From NCBI RefSeq assembly GCF_014836595.1, contig NZ_JACSQO010000003.1:109319-173318 (forward strand): a stretch of DNA of 64,000 nt. Reading direction: 5' to 3'. A program made the translations under genes and the position numbers. Each line of letters starts with the position of its first letter. Positions within the stretch are counted from its first letter, which is position 1. The DNA comes from Psychrobacillus faecigallinarum (GTDB lineage Bacteria > Bacillota > Bacilli > Bacillales_A > Planococcaceae). Positions 44,003 through 53,846 of this stretch are shown here, in pieces. The notes under the pieces were generated by a model. It ran no database searches, was not told the DNA's origin, and saw only the letters and a program-made list of their open reading frames with translations.

Positions 44003-45198
44003 GTCTTACGAAGCCGCACCAAGGTTACAAGTAATATGTACAGTGTGGGGGCTAAAGTAGTTAGTATTACAAGTCCTCTCCATCCTAATTGTTCCCATAT
44101 CGGTCCAAGTAAAGTACTCCCGGCTCCTACTCCTATATAGTAGGACACGAGGTATAGACTAGAGGCACTTCCTTTATGATGATTTGCCTCCCTGCTAACT
44201 GAAGAGGCCGCTAAAGAATGGGCTGTAAAAAAGCCTAAACACGCCACACATAAACCAACCACAATTATCCAAACGGAGCTACTCATTGTAAATAGTACAC
44301 CTACACTTAATACAAAAACTCCTGTTATTAGTACCTTTCTTTGACCAATTTTGCTCGCAAGCCAGCTTGCGAGGGGAGAACCAATTACTCCAAGGCCATA
44401 AGCGAAGAACAAATTAGAAACAGCATCAATGGAAAGTAAAAAAGGTTCTTCAGTAAGATGGAATGGGATATATGTCCAAATCCCAGTAAAAGATAATTGA
44501 AGTACAATTCCTAAGCCGAACATCAAAAGTAAGGATGGATTTTTTAAATGATAAGTAAAACCTTCAAAGTCTTCCCTAAAGCTAGCTTCTTGAGGCTGAA
44601 AGTTCCTAGATTTAGGTAAAGCAAACAAGACTAAAATAAACACAAACACACCACTGGCCGCTAAAATATAGAAAGCTATTTCCCAAGAGAAATGCTCAGT
44701 TGCATAGCCTGTAACTACTCTACCTATCATTCCTCCTAAAGCATTGCAGGAAATATATAAGGCAGTGGCTACGCTTATAAATTTCTTATTTATTTCCTCA
44801 CTTATATAGGCAAGAGCCGTAGAAGGTACACCTGCCAATAAAAAACCTTGAACAAATCGTAAAAAGATAATCCAACCAAAGCTCTCTGTTAGAGGCATGA
44901 GAATAAAAGGTAGGAGTGATCCAACAAGGGATATTTTCACAAAGATAGTTCTTCCTATTCGATCTGAGAAAAAACCTAAAACAACTAACCCTATAATTAG
45001 ACCACATGTAGTTAAAGACATCGCCATACTTGAGTATGAGACCTTAACATTAAACTCCTCCGTAAACATTGGAAGTATTGGCTGTACCGAATACATAGCA
45101 CCAAAGATAAACATGGATGCAAACCCCAGGCTCATTACTATTCTCCAAAATTGAAAATCTCTAATAGAATATCCTTTAAAATTTCTTGAGTCACTCAA
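43981..45198 (-). CDS. MFS transporter (YnfM-like drug/sugar exporter group)
   Basis: 405 residues starting at TTG 45198; about 12 membrane segments. Between helices 2 and 3 is GFFSDRIGRTIFV, an MFS motif A variant; helix 4 has FLRFVQGFLLAGVPSTALAY. The group exports unknown compounds. Monocistronic. The substrate cannot be predicted from sequence. Confidence 0.85.
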   Translation of the reverse strand: MSDSRNFKGYSIRDFQFWRIVMSLGFASMFIFGAMYSVQPILPMFTEEFNVKVSYSSMAMSLTTCGLIIGLVVLGFFSDRIGRTIFVKISLVGSLLPFILMPLTESFGWIIFLRFVQGFLLAGVPSTALAYISEEINKKFISVATALYISCNALGGMIGRVVTGYATEHFSWEIAFYILAASGVFVFILVLFALPKSRNFQPQEASFREDFEGFTYHLKNPSLLLMFGLGIVLQLSFTGIWTYIPFHLTEEPFLLSIDAVSNLFFAYGLGVIGSPLASWLASKIGQRKVLITGVFVLSVGVLFTMSSSVWIIVVGLCVACLGFFTAHSLAASSVSREANHHKGSASSLYLVSYYIGVGAGSTLLGPIWEQLGWRGLVILTTLAPTLYILLVTLVRLRKTKKQPIV

Positions 45199-45499
45199 TA
45201 TTATCCCATTCTTTCAGGAAGCCACATGCCACTCACTACAAGAGATTTACTCCTATAGGTGGTGTGATCATACCTAGCTCCGTATTTAATTGTCATAATT
45301 ATAGCAAAACTCATAAGATTTATCCTAAAGAATATAAGTTTTGGTAAATAAAATAGGGAAAGTATTGGGTTTTTAGAAATAGCTCTAGTAGTTTAAATAA
45401 CGAGTTTAGTACGGTAACTTATATATTTTCCCTTGAGTCCTTTGTGTTTTAAGTCCGTTTGTTGCACAATAAACATATGAATCTTGAAGAGGTGAAATC
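45199..45499. other. Intergenic region between divergent MFS and topB genes
   Basis: About 300 bases without a gene; contains both promoters in principle, but no clear palindrome or riboswitch is seen. Confidence 0.5.
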
Positions 45500-47641
45500 A
45501 TGAAACCAGTAATACTTGCTGAAAAACCAAGTCAAGCTAAAGCCTATGCAGATGCTTTTTCAGTTAAGCGTCATGAAGGCTATATTGAAATCTTACCCTC
45601 ACCTATCTTTCCTGAAGGAGCTTTTATCACTTGGGGAATCGGACATTTAGTAGAATTGAAGGAACCTAAGGCATACGATCCCAAATGGAATAGATGGTCA
45701 CTTGCAAGCCTGCCCATATTGCCTGAGCGCTATGAATTTCAAGTGGCTAAAGGAAAATCCAAGCAATTTACAATCGTTAAAAAATTGATTAAATCTACCG
45801 ACACGGTTATTAACGCCTGTGACGTTGATCGCGAAGGATCTAATATCTTCTATAGTATTTATAACCAAACAGGTGCAAGAGGAAAAAATATTAAACGTTT
45901 ATGGATTAACTCTTTAGAAATAGATGAAGTGCGAAAAGGATTCGCCAATCTACAGAACAACCAAAAGGATTTACTAATGTATGAGGAGGCAAGAGCTCGA
46001 CAAATCAGTGATTGGCTTGTCGGTATGAATGCATCTCGCCTATATTCTCTCTTATTGAAAGAACAAGGGATTCAAGATGTATTTCCAATCGGCCGAGTTC
46101 AATCGCCTACACTATATTTAATCTATCAGCGTCATATGGAAATTGAAAACTTTGTATCAGAGCCGTTTTATGAGATAGAAGCCGTTTTTACAGCTGAGCA
46201 TGGAAGCTATAAGGGAAAGACAAAAGCAAAGGAGCCAAAAAGAGAAATTATTCAAGCTCTTTTAGCAAAGCACGGCATTCAACCTAATTCGCCAGGCATA
46301 GTTACTTCTGTAGTGACGCAAGATAAGCGAATTCCGCCTCCACAGCTTCATTCGTTATCGACTTTGCAGGCTACAGCTAATAGATTATGGAAAATTAGCC
46401 CTGCTAATGTATTAAAAACAATGCAAGGACTCTATGAAAAAAAACTAGTAACGTATCCTAGAACTGATTCTCGCCATATCACGCCCAATGAGTTTGCTTA
46501 TATAGTTGGGCAAGTAGAAGATTATCAAAGACTCATCAATCAACCGTTTCCTATAGCCTCCCGTTCTCCGAAAAAACGCTATGTAGATAGCTCTAAGGTA
46601 CAGGAGCATTATGCGATTATTCCAACCAAAAAGATTCCTTCTCCATCGGTTCTTGCCAAGCTTTCACCGATGGAGCGAAATCTTTATGAAGAGATTGTTC
46701 GAACAACTCTAGGTATGTTTCATACTGACTATCTTTATACGGAAACTAAGGTAACAACCGATGTAAATGGACTGCTTTTCTTTACAACTGGAAAAACTGA
46801 GGTCGACAAAGGCTGGAAAGCTCTTTTTGTTCGTTCTTCTAATGAAAAAGAAAAAGAAGAACCCACTCTCCCTCCTTTAACTGAGAACGAGCAGGTTTCA
46901 AGCAAAATTGAAATTAAAGAAGGAAAGACCACGCCTCCCAAACCATACACGGAAGGTCAGTTAATAGCGATGATGAAAACCTGTGGTAAACTTATAGAGG
47001 ACAAGGGTGAAATCGAAATTCTAAAGGAAGTAGAAGGATTAGGTACCGAGGCTACTCGTAGCGGAATTATAGAGACCCTAAAAAAACATAGCTATATACA
47101 GGTAACTAAAAATATTGTTTCAATAACAGATAAAGGTCGCGTCCTATGTCAAGCGATCGAAGGCAATCTACTCTCTAGTCCTTCTATGACTGCAAAATGG
47201 GAAAACTATCTTCGTAAAATAGGGAATGGAGAAGGCTCTCAGGACCGTTTTCTTGGAAGCATTGCAAAGTTTATTTATAGCCTAATTAATGAAACACCAA
47301 GTCAGTTAAAAAATAAAAATATTACTATAAAGCTTCCTCCTAGGGAGCCAAGCTCAAAGTATGCGAGGTTTAAACTGGAACCTATCGCTCCATGTCCTAG
47401 ATGTGGACAAGGTTCTATTGTAGCCCGTAAGAATTTTTATGGGTGTACTAATTATAAAAATGGATGCACACAGACATTCAATGGCTTCTTCTTAAAGAAA
47501 AAGATAACCCCAAGTCAGATAAAGCTTCTTTGCACAAAGGGTATGACAAATATTATTAAAGGTTTTGAAGCAGAAAATGGGCAAAAATTTGATGCAAAGC
47601 TTGCTCTAGAAGAAGGCAAAGTAAAGTTAGAATTTAAGTGA
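45500..47641 (+). CDS. topB: DNA topoisomerase III
   Basis: 713 residues. Toprim domain at the start (VILAEKPSQAKAYADAF, NACDVDREGSNIFYSIY), then the type IA core with the catalytic tyrosine Tyr319 in LVTYPRTDSRHI. The C-terminal part includes a four-Cys zinc ribbon (CPRCGQGSIV and YGCTNYKNGC). It relaxes negatively supercoiled DNA and decatenates replication or recombination intermediates. Length matches B. subtilis TopB (about 727). AGAGGTG upstream of the ATG. Monocistronic. Confidence 0.95.
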   Translation: MKPVILAEKPSQAKAYADAFSVKRHEGYIEILPSPIFPEGAFITWGIGHLVELKEPKAYDPKWNRWSLASLPILPERYEFQVAKGKSKQFTIVKKLIKSTDTVINACDVDREGSNIFYSIYNQTGARGKNIKRLWINSLEIDEVRKGFANLQNNQKDLLMYEEARARQISDWLVGMNASRLYSLLLKEQGIQDVFPIGRVQSPTLYLIYQRHMEIENFVSEPFYEIEAVFTAEHGSYKGKTKAKEPKREIIQALLAKHGIQPNSPGIVTSVVTQDKRIPPPQLHSLSTLQATANRLWKISPANVLKTMQGLYEKKLVTYPRTDSRHITPNEFAYIVGQVEDYQRLINQPFPIASRSPKKRYVDSSKVQEHYAIIPTKKIPSPSVLAKLSPMERNLYEEIVRTTLGMFHTDYLYTETKVTTDVNGLLFFTTGKTEVDKGWKALFVRSSNEKEKEEPTLPPLTENEQVSSKIEIKEGKTTPPKPYTEGQLIAMMKTCGKLIEDKGEIEILKEVEGLGTEATRSGIIETLKKHSYIQVTKNIVSITDKGRVLCQAIEGNLLSSPSMTAKWENYLRKIGNGEGSQDRFLGSIAKFIYSLINETPSQLKNKNITIKLPPREPSSKYARFKLEPIAPCPRCGQGSIVARKNFYGCTNYKNGCTQTFNGFFLKKKITPSQIKLLCTKGMTNIIKGFEAENGQKFDAKLALEEGKVKLEFK

Positions 47642-47750
47642 TTTTCTTTTAAAGTGGAATGGTAGGATATACTTAAAAATCCCAAAAACACTACCATCAG
47701 TAATTCCTAAATCTAGCATTTATTGCTAATACTTTCTCGTGTAAAAAAAC

Positions 47751-47790
47751 AGAGGTTGCCAATTTGTAATTGAATTGGCAGCCTTTTAAT
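47751..47790. terminator. Terminator between topB and P1 peptidase genes
   Basis: AGGTTGCCAATT pairs with AATTGGCAGCCT followed by TTTT on the plus side. Confidence 0.75.
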
Positions 47791-47801
47791 TTAATAATCT
47801 T

Positions 47802-48857
47802 CTAATCGAAAGGATATGCATAGACTGTTTCACCCTGACGGCCTTTAGTTGTAACAGCCTGAGATAAAGAGTTTATAATGGCTTCCTCCGTCGCTTCTGA
47901 TGCTGCTTGAAAGAGGTCATTCATAACAGCATGGTCATCTCTCAGCATATACCTTGTTTCAACACTGATTTCAGAGACATGAGGAATTTTATGAGCGGTA
48001 GAAAAAGCAATGACAATGTCACCACTTCCGTTGCTAAAATGACTGCCTGTTCTTCCTAAACCAATACCACAACGCTTTGCAACTCGCTTAAGCTGATTGC
48101 TGCCAAGCGGTGCATCAGTTGCTAACACGATTATTATTGAACCATCTGCAGGCGTTGGATAGGCTGGTACAGAATTCTCTTCTGTTGCCTTGTAACGCTC
48201 CGCTTGAAATTCTTCTTTCTGACCGAAATTACTTAAGACCATGCATCCAATCGTATAGGCAGTATCACTGGATGTATCATAAACTACCCTAGATGATGAT
48301 CCTATTCCGCCCTTATATCCAAAACAAATCATTCCCTTACCAGCCCCGACAGCGCCTTCTTCAGCAGCTTCCATCTTAGCATTTTGGATTGCCTCTACTG
48401 CATGCTTTGGTTCCACTGGAAGCTCACGAATAGAGTTTAATCTTCCGTCGTTACATTCTCCAACGACAATATTAATAGTTCCGGTAGATACTCCAATATC
48501 AGGATTTGCTTTTAACATATACATTAATGCACCTTGAGTAACGGCTGGTACACCAAAAGTATTAGTTAGCATAATAGGTGCTTCGATTACACCTAACTCA
48601 TCTACTTGTACCAAGCCGGTTGTTTTGCCAAATCCATTTAATATGTAGCTAGCAGCGACTACCTTATGATGAAACAAATTATCGTCATGAGGCAGTATAG
48701 CTGTAACACCGGTACATGCATACTTTTCCTCTCCAAATTCGTGCTCGAGCGTTGTATGGCCCACTTTGACTCCAGCCACATCTGTAATGCAATTCTTCTG
48801 CCCCACAGGAAGATTTCCTATTGTGACACCACGTTGTCGTATTTTCATCGGCTTCAT
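47802..48857 (-). CDS. P1-family peptidase (DmpA/BapA-like aminopeptidase)
   Basis: 351 residues of the self-processing Ntn-type S58 family. Start GVTIGNLPVGQKNCITDVAGVKVGHTTL-type is seen as ITDVAGVKVGHTT; also GVPAVTQGALMY, GEGCNDG-like GECNDGRLNS, and ATDAPLGSNQLKRVAKRCG, where Ser in Gly-Ser-Asn is the expected autocleavage nucleophile. These enzymes release N-terminal residues from peptides or amides. The ATG is 6 bases after the yunD-type stop, so the two are cotranscribed, with AAGGGGAT upstream. Confidence 0.9.
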   Translation of the reverse strand: MKPMKIRQRGVTIGNLPVGQKNCITDVAGVKVGHTTLEHEFGEEKYACTGVTAILPHDDNLFHHKVVAASYILNGFGKTTGLVQVDELGVIEAPIMLTNTFGVPAVTQGALMYMLKANPDIGVSTGTINIVVGECNDGRLNSIRELPVEPKHAVEAIQNAKMEAAEEGAVGAGKGMICFGYKGGIGSSSRVVYDTSSDTAYTIGCMVLSNFGQKEEFQAERYKATEENSVPAYPTPADGSIIIVLATDAPLGSNQLKRVAKRCGIGLGRTGSHFSNGSGDIVIAFSTAHKIPHVSEISVETRYMLRDDHAVMNDLFQAASEATEEAIINSLSQAVTTKGRQGETVYAYPFD

Positions 48858-48862
48858 ACCAT

Positions 48863-50254
48863 CTATCCCCTTATATTAGCTAGTTCCTTCCATCTATTTT
48901 GATGTGCAGAATCAACAAAATCAGATTTCTCTCCATATATTTCAATAATATCCTTAATTTCTTCTGCCCAATATTGTTCGTTCCGATTATTGGCAAGACT
49001 AGGGTAACCAGAGCCTCTTTGTAAATAATCCGAGCTTGCGACTAAATACCATTTTTCATCTTCAAGTGGAATCTCATTTAAATAGATAGTTTTAATATGT
49101 TTTCCATCGTGCACGATTTCTAGTCCAGAGACATGTAATCCCCCTACAAATCTTCCTCTAAATCCCGGTCCACGTCCTTCAGCCAAACAAATCTGAGCAT
49201 CTAGGGATGATTCAAGGGCTTACTTTAAATTCTTCCCTTGAATCTCAAAAAGAGTAGGGTTCAACGGAGACGGACATACTTCAATTAGTTTTTTTCTAGA
49301 CATCTCACGGAAAATACCAGCGTTACAAATACCGCTGTTGATAAGGCCAATATCCGCCTTAAGCAAATCCTTCAGGCCATCAGCTATTAAATTACTAATA
49401 GGATTTTCCTCCACTACATCATGCCATAGAGGAAGGGCTAAAGAATATAGTGGCTGACTTAATGTGTTAATTGCTTTATCTTTATTTACCTTTAAGATTG
49501 AAACAATTTGTGGATCCTCTTGTATTTCCTTAGTTGATATTGTCTGAGAGTTAATAAGCTGAACCTTTCCATCCGACACTTCTATTTCGACTATTCCTAA
49601 ATATTCCCCATAGTTTCCGGCACTGTTCATAATTGTTTCATTAATAAACTTTGCCTCGTTGAATAGTTTATGATCATGAGCCGAAATGATAATATCAATT
49701 TCCTCTATTTCATTTGCTAATGGTTCGTCAGCAAAAGTGCCAACATGACTAAGCAAGATACATACATCATATTTACCTTTGTTTCTATGAATTTCTTCCT
49801 TAATGGCAACAGTATAATCAGTCATGTGAAGGCCTAGCCCCTCATTAAACACGCCCATATCTGGAGAAGAACCTGTAATTAGAAGACGTAATCCATTTTT
49901 CTCTAGAAGAGTACTCTTACAAACACCTTTAATAGCTGTTTTGTCTTTTTTCATTAAATTATTACTAATAAAAGGAATGGTACTTTTGCTAGCCATATGC
50001 TCTAATGTATCTACCCCATTGAACATTTCGTTGTTACCAATTGTAATCGCATCGTAGCCTGCAGCTTCTAGCAATTCAATTGCAGCAATCCCTTTTGTTC
50101 CCTGCAATTCAATACTTTTAAAGTCTGCAAAATCTCCCCCGTCTAACACAATGGTATCAGCGTCACGATGCTCTCGAATTAAAGAAACTATTTTTTTATA
50201 ATTGTCGAAGTGACTATGTAAATCATTCGTATGTAATATTTTTAATCTTGTCAT
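48863..50254 (-). pseudogene. yunD: 5'-nucleotidase/2',3'-cyclic phosphodiesterase-type metallophosphoesterase with in-frame stop
   Basis: One frame spans both parts (about 463 codons, the length of B. subtilis YunD). The N-terminal calcineurin domain has ILHTNDLHSHFD, VLDGGDFADFK, ITIGNNEMF and IDIIISAHDHKLF. The nucleotidase C-terminal domain begins near ENPISNLIADGL and reaches IQGKNLK, then TAA at 49220-49222, then continues in the same frame as ALESSLDAQICLAEGRGPG to 48863. A single change (for example GAA to TAA) explains it. As written the product lacks ~118 residues. It could be a real nonsense mutation, readthrough, or a sequence error. Confidence 0.85.
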
Positions 50255-50390
50255 GAACTTCAGCCCCCTAATTATTTTCTAATCATACCATATTCTAACA
50301 ATTCTATTAACTTAATAATTTTAAAAAATATAAGCGTATTCCCCTAAAAACAGGGAATAATATTACTAATATTATTAAGGAGGTAACCAA

Positions 50391-50888
50391 ATGGAATTAT
50401 TAAAAATAAACGGAGAGTTAGACAAGAAAAAACTAGCAATTAGTATTCTAGTACCCATCATCGCAGGTTCGGTTACTGGCTGGTTAGCAAATAGAAATGC
50501 ACAAAAGAAGTATAAAAAATTAAAGCAGCCTTCCTTTGCTCCCCCCGCTCCTGTCTTCCCTATTGTGTGGACTTCTTTATACGCAATTATGGGATTAGCT
50601 AAATATCGTGCCGTCCAAAAAGTTGAGCAGGAGGATTCCGATTCTCCCACCATTCCCTTCTATGACTTACAGTTAGGTTTAAATTTCCTATGGTCTTTCT
50701 TATTTTTCCGTTGGGGTCTCAGAGGAACAGCTCTTATAGAAATGACCATTCTGTTAGGTGCAATCGCTATGACAGCATACGAATTTCAGAAGAAAGATAC
50801 TACTGCAGGTGCTCTGATGATTCCATACATCAGTTGGGTGACGTTTGCTTTAGGCTTAAATTACTCTGTGTGGAAACTAAATAAATAA
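50391..50888 (+). CDS. TspO/MBR family protein
   Basis: 165 residues with five membrane segments, the TspO fold. Family positions visible are LKQPSFAPPAPVFPIVWTSLY, AIMGLAKYRA, LNFLWSFLFFRWG and a C-terminal LGLNYSVWKLN. Bacterial TspO binds porphyrins and steroids and is linked to stress. Compared with the family it carries a short hydrophilic stretch before helix 1. AAGGAGG precedes the ATG. Confidence 0.88.
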   Translation: MELLKINGELDKKKLAISILVPIIAGSVTGWLANRNAQKKYKKLKQPSFAPPAPVFPIVWTSLYAIMGLAKYRAVQKVEQEDSDSPTIPFYDLQLGLNFLWSFLFFRWGLRGTALIEMTILLGAIAMTAYEFQKKDTTAGALMIPYISWVTFALGLNYSVWKLNK

Positions 50889-50892
50889 AACC

Positions 50893-50928
50893 AAAACACC
50901 AGATGTCTAAAATAATCTGGTGTTTTTA
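50893..50928 (+). terminator. Terminator of the tspO gene
   Basis: AACACCAGAT pairs with ATCTGGTGTT followed by TTTT. Confidence 0.8.
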
Positions 50929-50985
50929 TGTCCTGTTGATTTGATATACTTAATAGAATAAAAAGACAAACATAGGAGTGAGACA

Positions 50986-51426
50986 ATGGAAAATTTTAAG
51001 TTAACCATGAAGGAAGCCGTCCTATTGGAAGTTTTACGAAGCAATGGTGTATCAAACAAGGAACTAATAGATAATTTAGAAAGCCATTCATGGGAGGATC
51101 TCTACTCTAATGAATATCAAACACTATTAAACGTGTATGTACAAAACAAACCTCAATTTAAAGAGTTATTAGAAAATGGGTACTCCGTAAAATTTATTAC
51201 CATTAACGGATTGAAAAACTTACTAAAGATGAAATTTGAAAAAATAGAAGACCAAGATTATAAGATTAATAATCATACTATAGAATTATTAGAACTCAAC
51301 CCCCAGCAGCTAAGTACCTTAAGACAACTTCTTTCTATCAACTGGGTTGTAGAGGAATATGAGCGTGAAGCATTAGACCCTGCCTCGTCTATAGTAAAAA
51401 TCTATCCTATTGTAGTATTCCAATAA
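50986..51426 (+). CDS. Hypothetical protein, 146 residues
   Basis: AGGAG precedes the ATG. The protein is soluble, helical in the first half (LTMKEAVLLEVLRSNG, GVSNKELIDNLESHSW) and ends PASSIVKIYPIVVFQ. The frame is well formed with a normal ribosome site and lies between terminators, but no family or motif is recognised. Confidence 0.65.
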   Translation: MENFKLTMKEAVLLEVLRSNGVSNKELIDNLESHSWEDLYSNEYQTLLNVYVQNKPQFKELLENGYSVKFITINGLKNLLKMKFEKIEDQDYKINNHTIELLELNPQQLSTLRQLLSINWVVEEYEREALDPASSIVKIYPIVVFQ

Positions 51427-51473
51427 TTAATTACAAAAAACAGTTAGGACCTGTATTTTTCCAGGCCCTACTT

Positions 51474-53120
51474 TTATTTGTTATTTGTAGCTTGATGAAG
51501 CTTTAACTCCAAATCAGCCCACATAAACTCTTTTGTTTTTTCATCCCATTTCATTGCTATAGCCATGTAGTCTATTACCTCTATTTTCCATTTTTGAGCA
51601 ATAGTAATATTAAACAATATACTCCCTGTCCTTCTTAATAAATAGTCTACTGCAGTTATTGCCATCTCATGGTCAATTGCATAATGGAGAGTTAATTTCA
51701 TAATCATCGGTAAGTTTGTTTCCTCTAATACATTATCCGCTAGCTTAAGAATTTTATCCGTATTAGTACCATACATTGCAGCCAGCGAGGTTGCTTCTTC
51801 GTTGGTTAAACCTAAAGTCATTAAGTCTTTTGTTTTCCTTGATATGTAGCTCGCATAGTCTGTCGGGCTTTTAAATTCACCTCCAGATAATTTCAAGGTT
51901 TTAGTAATTGAATTTCCAACCGAAATGCCGCTTTTTTGTAAATCCTTACACAATAAATCAGTAATCGTTTCAGCCATCTTTCGGTAACCAGTTAATTTTC
52001 CTCCTGCAATTGTTATAAGACCTGTTTCAGATGTCCAAATCTCGTCTTTTCTCGATATTTCAGAAGGCCCCTTCCCTTCCTCTCGAATCAATGGTCTAAC
52101 CCCAGCCCAGCTAGATTCAATATCATTGATTGTAAGTTTCGTTTGAGGAAACATAAAATCTATACATTGAATTAAATAGTTTTGATCGTCCTTATCTATG
52201 CTTGGATTGACTAAATCTTCTTCAAAGACAGTATCTGTAGTTCCCACATAAGCTTTGCCTTCTCTAGGAATGGCAAATACCATTCTTCCATCTGGTGTAT
52301 CGAAGTAGACAGCCTGCCTTAAAGGAAATCTTTTCTGATCTATTACTATATGAATACCCTTTGTATGCAGCAAACTTTTTCCTGCTATTTTTTTGTCTAA
52401 ACCAATTATACTTTCTACCCATGGCCCCGAAGCATTAACTATTTTCTTCGCAAAAACATCGAATTGACATTCAGATATAAGATCATTCACTGTAATCCCA
52501 CAAATCTTCCCATTTTCCGAATAAATTAGCTTTTCGGCTTTCACATAATTAAGGAGATCAGCTCCCTTTTCGTAAGCTTTTTTGGCAACCTCTATTGTGA
52601 GTCTTGCATCATCTGTTCTATATTCGACATAGTACCCTCCGCCAACCAAATCCTCCTGCTTTAACAAAGGCTCTTTTTCAATGGTCTCATTTCGAGTAAG
52701 CATTTTTCTTCTTTCATGTCTTTTCACTCCTGCTAAAAAGTCATATACCATGAGACCAACAGAAGTTGAGTATTTTCCAAAGGTCCCCTTTTTATAAATA
52801 GGTAAGAGCATCCACTCTGGATGAGTTACATGGGGCGCATTAAGATAAACAATCTCCCTTTCTTTTCCGACATCTGCGACCATTTTAACCTCTAGCTGTT
52901 TTAAGTAGCGAAGACCACCATGGACAAGTTTAGTTGACCTGCTAGAAGTTCCAGCAGCAAAATCCTGCATTTCTACTACTAACACTTTTAAACCTCTCGT
53001 AGCACAGTCTAAAGCAATTCCCGTACCAGTAATACCTCCACCAATGACTATCACATCATAGTGGTTCTCCTCTAGTGTCGACAGTCGTTTCTTTCTTTCG
53101 ATATATGAAAAATTTTTCAT
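51474..53120 (-). CDS. glpD: Aerobic glycerol-3-phosphate dehydrogenase
   Basis: 548 residues from ATG at 53120, with AAAGGAG upstream; the longer frame to 53174 runs into the leader hairpin and is rejected. FAD-binding Rossmann motif VIVIGGGITGTGIALD near the start, then GTSSRSTKLVHGGLRYL, and the catalytic domain with TTDTVFEEDL, SSWAGVRPLI and TIAGGKLTGYR. It oxidises sn-glycerol-3-phosphate to DHAP at the membrane and feeds electrons to menaquinone. Its 5' leader holds a terminator hairpin and the divergent gene is glpP, so it is controlled by GlpP antitermination. Confidence 0.95.
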   Translation of the reverse strand: MKNFSYIERKKRLSTLEENHYDVIVIGGGITGTGIALDCATRGLKVLVVEMQDFAAGTSSRSTKLVHGGLRYLKQLEVKMVADVGKEREIVYLNAPHVTHPEWMLLPIYKKGTFGKYSTSVGLMVYDFLAGVKRHERRKMLTRNETIEKEPLLKQEDLVGGGYYVEYRTDDARLTIEVAKKAYEKGADLLNYVKAEKLIYSENGKICGITVNDLISECQFDVFAKKIVNASGPWVESIIGLDKKIAGKSLLHTKGIHIVIDQKRFPLRQAVYFDTPDGRMVFAIPREGKAYVGTTDTVFEEDLVNPSIDKDDQNYLIQCIDFMFPQTKLTINDIESSWAGVRPLIREEGKGPSEISRKDEIWTSETGLITIAGGKLTGYRKMAETITDLLCKDLQKSGISVGNSITKTLKLSGGEFKSPTDYASYISRKTKDLMTLGLTNEEATSLAAMYGTNTDKILKLADNVLEETNLPMIMKLTLHYAIDHEMAITAVDYLLRRTGSILFNITIAQKWKIEVIDYMAIAMKWDEKTKEFMWADLELKLHQATNNK

Positions 53121-53142
53121 TATTTTCTCCTTTGCATTAAAA

Positions 53143-53190
53143 AAGACCATTACAATAAACTTGCACCTAGGCAAGCCTTGTAATGGTCTT
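53143..53190 (-). promoter_or_regulatory. GlpP-dependent leader terminator of glpD
   Basis: AAGACCATTACAA (53143-53155) and TTGTAATGGTCTT (53178-53190) pair, with an inner CTTGC/GCAAG stem. On the minus strand a T run follows, 23 bases before the glpD ATG. This is a leader terminator like those relieved by GlpP with glycerol-3-phosphate in B. subtilis. Confidence 0.85.
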
Positions 53191-53282
53191 CTCTACATTC
53201 TCTAACCAAAATTATTTTCTTCTGAATATTGTAAATATGTTACAATGGTTTAAAAACTAATAGATAGAAAAGGTGAGCAACG

Positions 53283-53846
53283 ATGATTTTAGTAGACATG
53301 GTAGAGTCACAGATAATAGCTTCCGTTACTAATGAACAAGATTTAAAACAAGCAATTAATAGCAAGGCAAATATTGTCTTTCTGCTAACAGGAAACCTGC
53401 TGACAGCAGGCGGTTACATTAGTCAACTAAAACAAGCGAATAAATATGTCTTTGTCCACCTTGACTTCATAGATGGCATTTCTAGTTCAAAAACAGCTTT
53501 AACCTTTGTAGCAGACCAATGGAAACCTACAGGTATCATTACCACAAAGAGCCATGTGGTTAAGTTGGCTAAAGAAGCCGGACTAATGACAATCCAACGA
53601 ATATTTTTGCTCGATAGAAGTGCGATAACTAAAGGAATTGAAATGGTAAACTCCTGCAGACCAGATGCTGTAGAGGTAATGCCTGGTATTATGCCTAAAG
53701 TAATTGACCAGCTCTCTACGAGCCTTGTTTTTCCTATAATAGCTGGAGGTCTTATTGATAACATTTCTGAGGTTCATCAGGCCCTAGAAAATGGTGCCTT
53801 AGCTGTCTCTGCTGGAATCCCTGAAATGTGGAATTTTAATCTATAA
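53283..53846 (+). CDS. glpP: Glycerol-3-phosphate responsive antiterminator
   Basis: 187 residues with the GlpP fold (alpha/beta, TIM-like). Typical blocks are VFLLTGNLLTAGGYISQLK, VFVHLDFIDGISSSKTAL, GIITTKSHVVKLAKEAG, QRIFLLDRSAI, VEVMPGIMPKVI and IIAGGLI. It binds leader RNA of glp genes and prevents termination when glycerol-3-phosphate is present. It is divergent from glpD, which it should control through the hairpin between them. AAAGGTGA precedes the ATG. No glpF or glpK is in the window. Confidence 0.93.
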   Translation: MILVDMVESQIIASVTNEQDLKQAINSKANIVFLLTGNLLTAGGYISQLKQANKYVFVHLDFIDGISSSKTALTFVADQWKPTGIITTKSHVVKLAKEAGLMTIQRIFLLDRSAITKGIEMVNSCRPDAVEVMPGIMPKVIDQLSTSLVFPIIAGGLIDNISEVHQALENGALAVSAGIPEMWNFNL

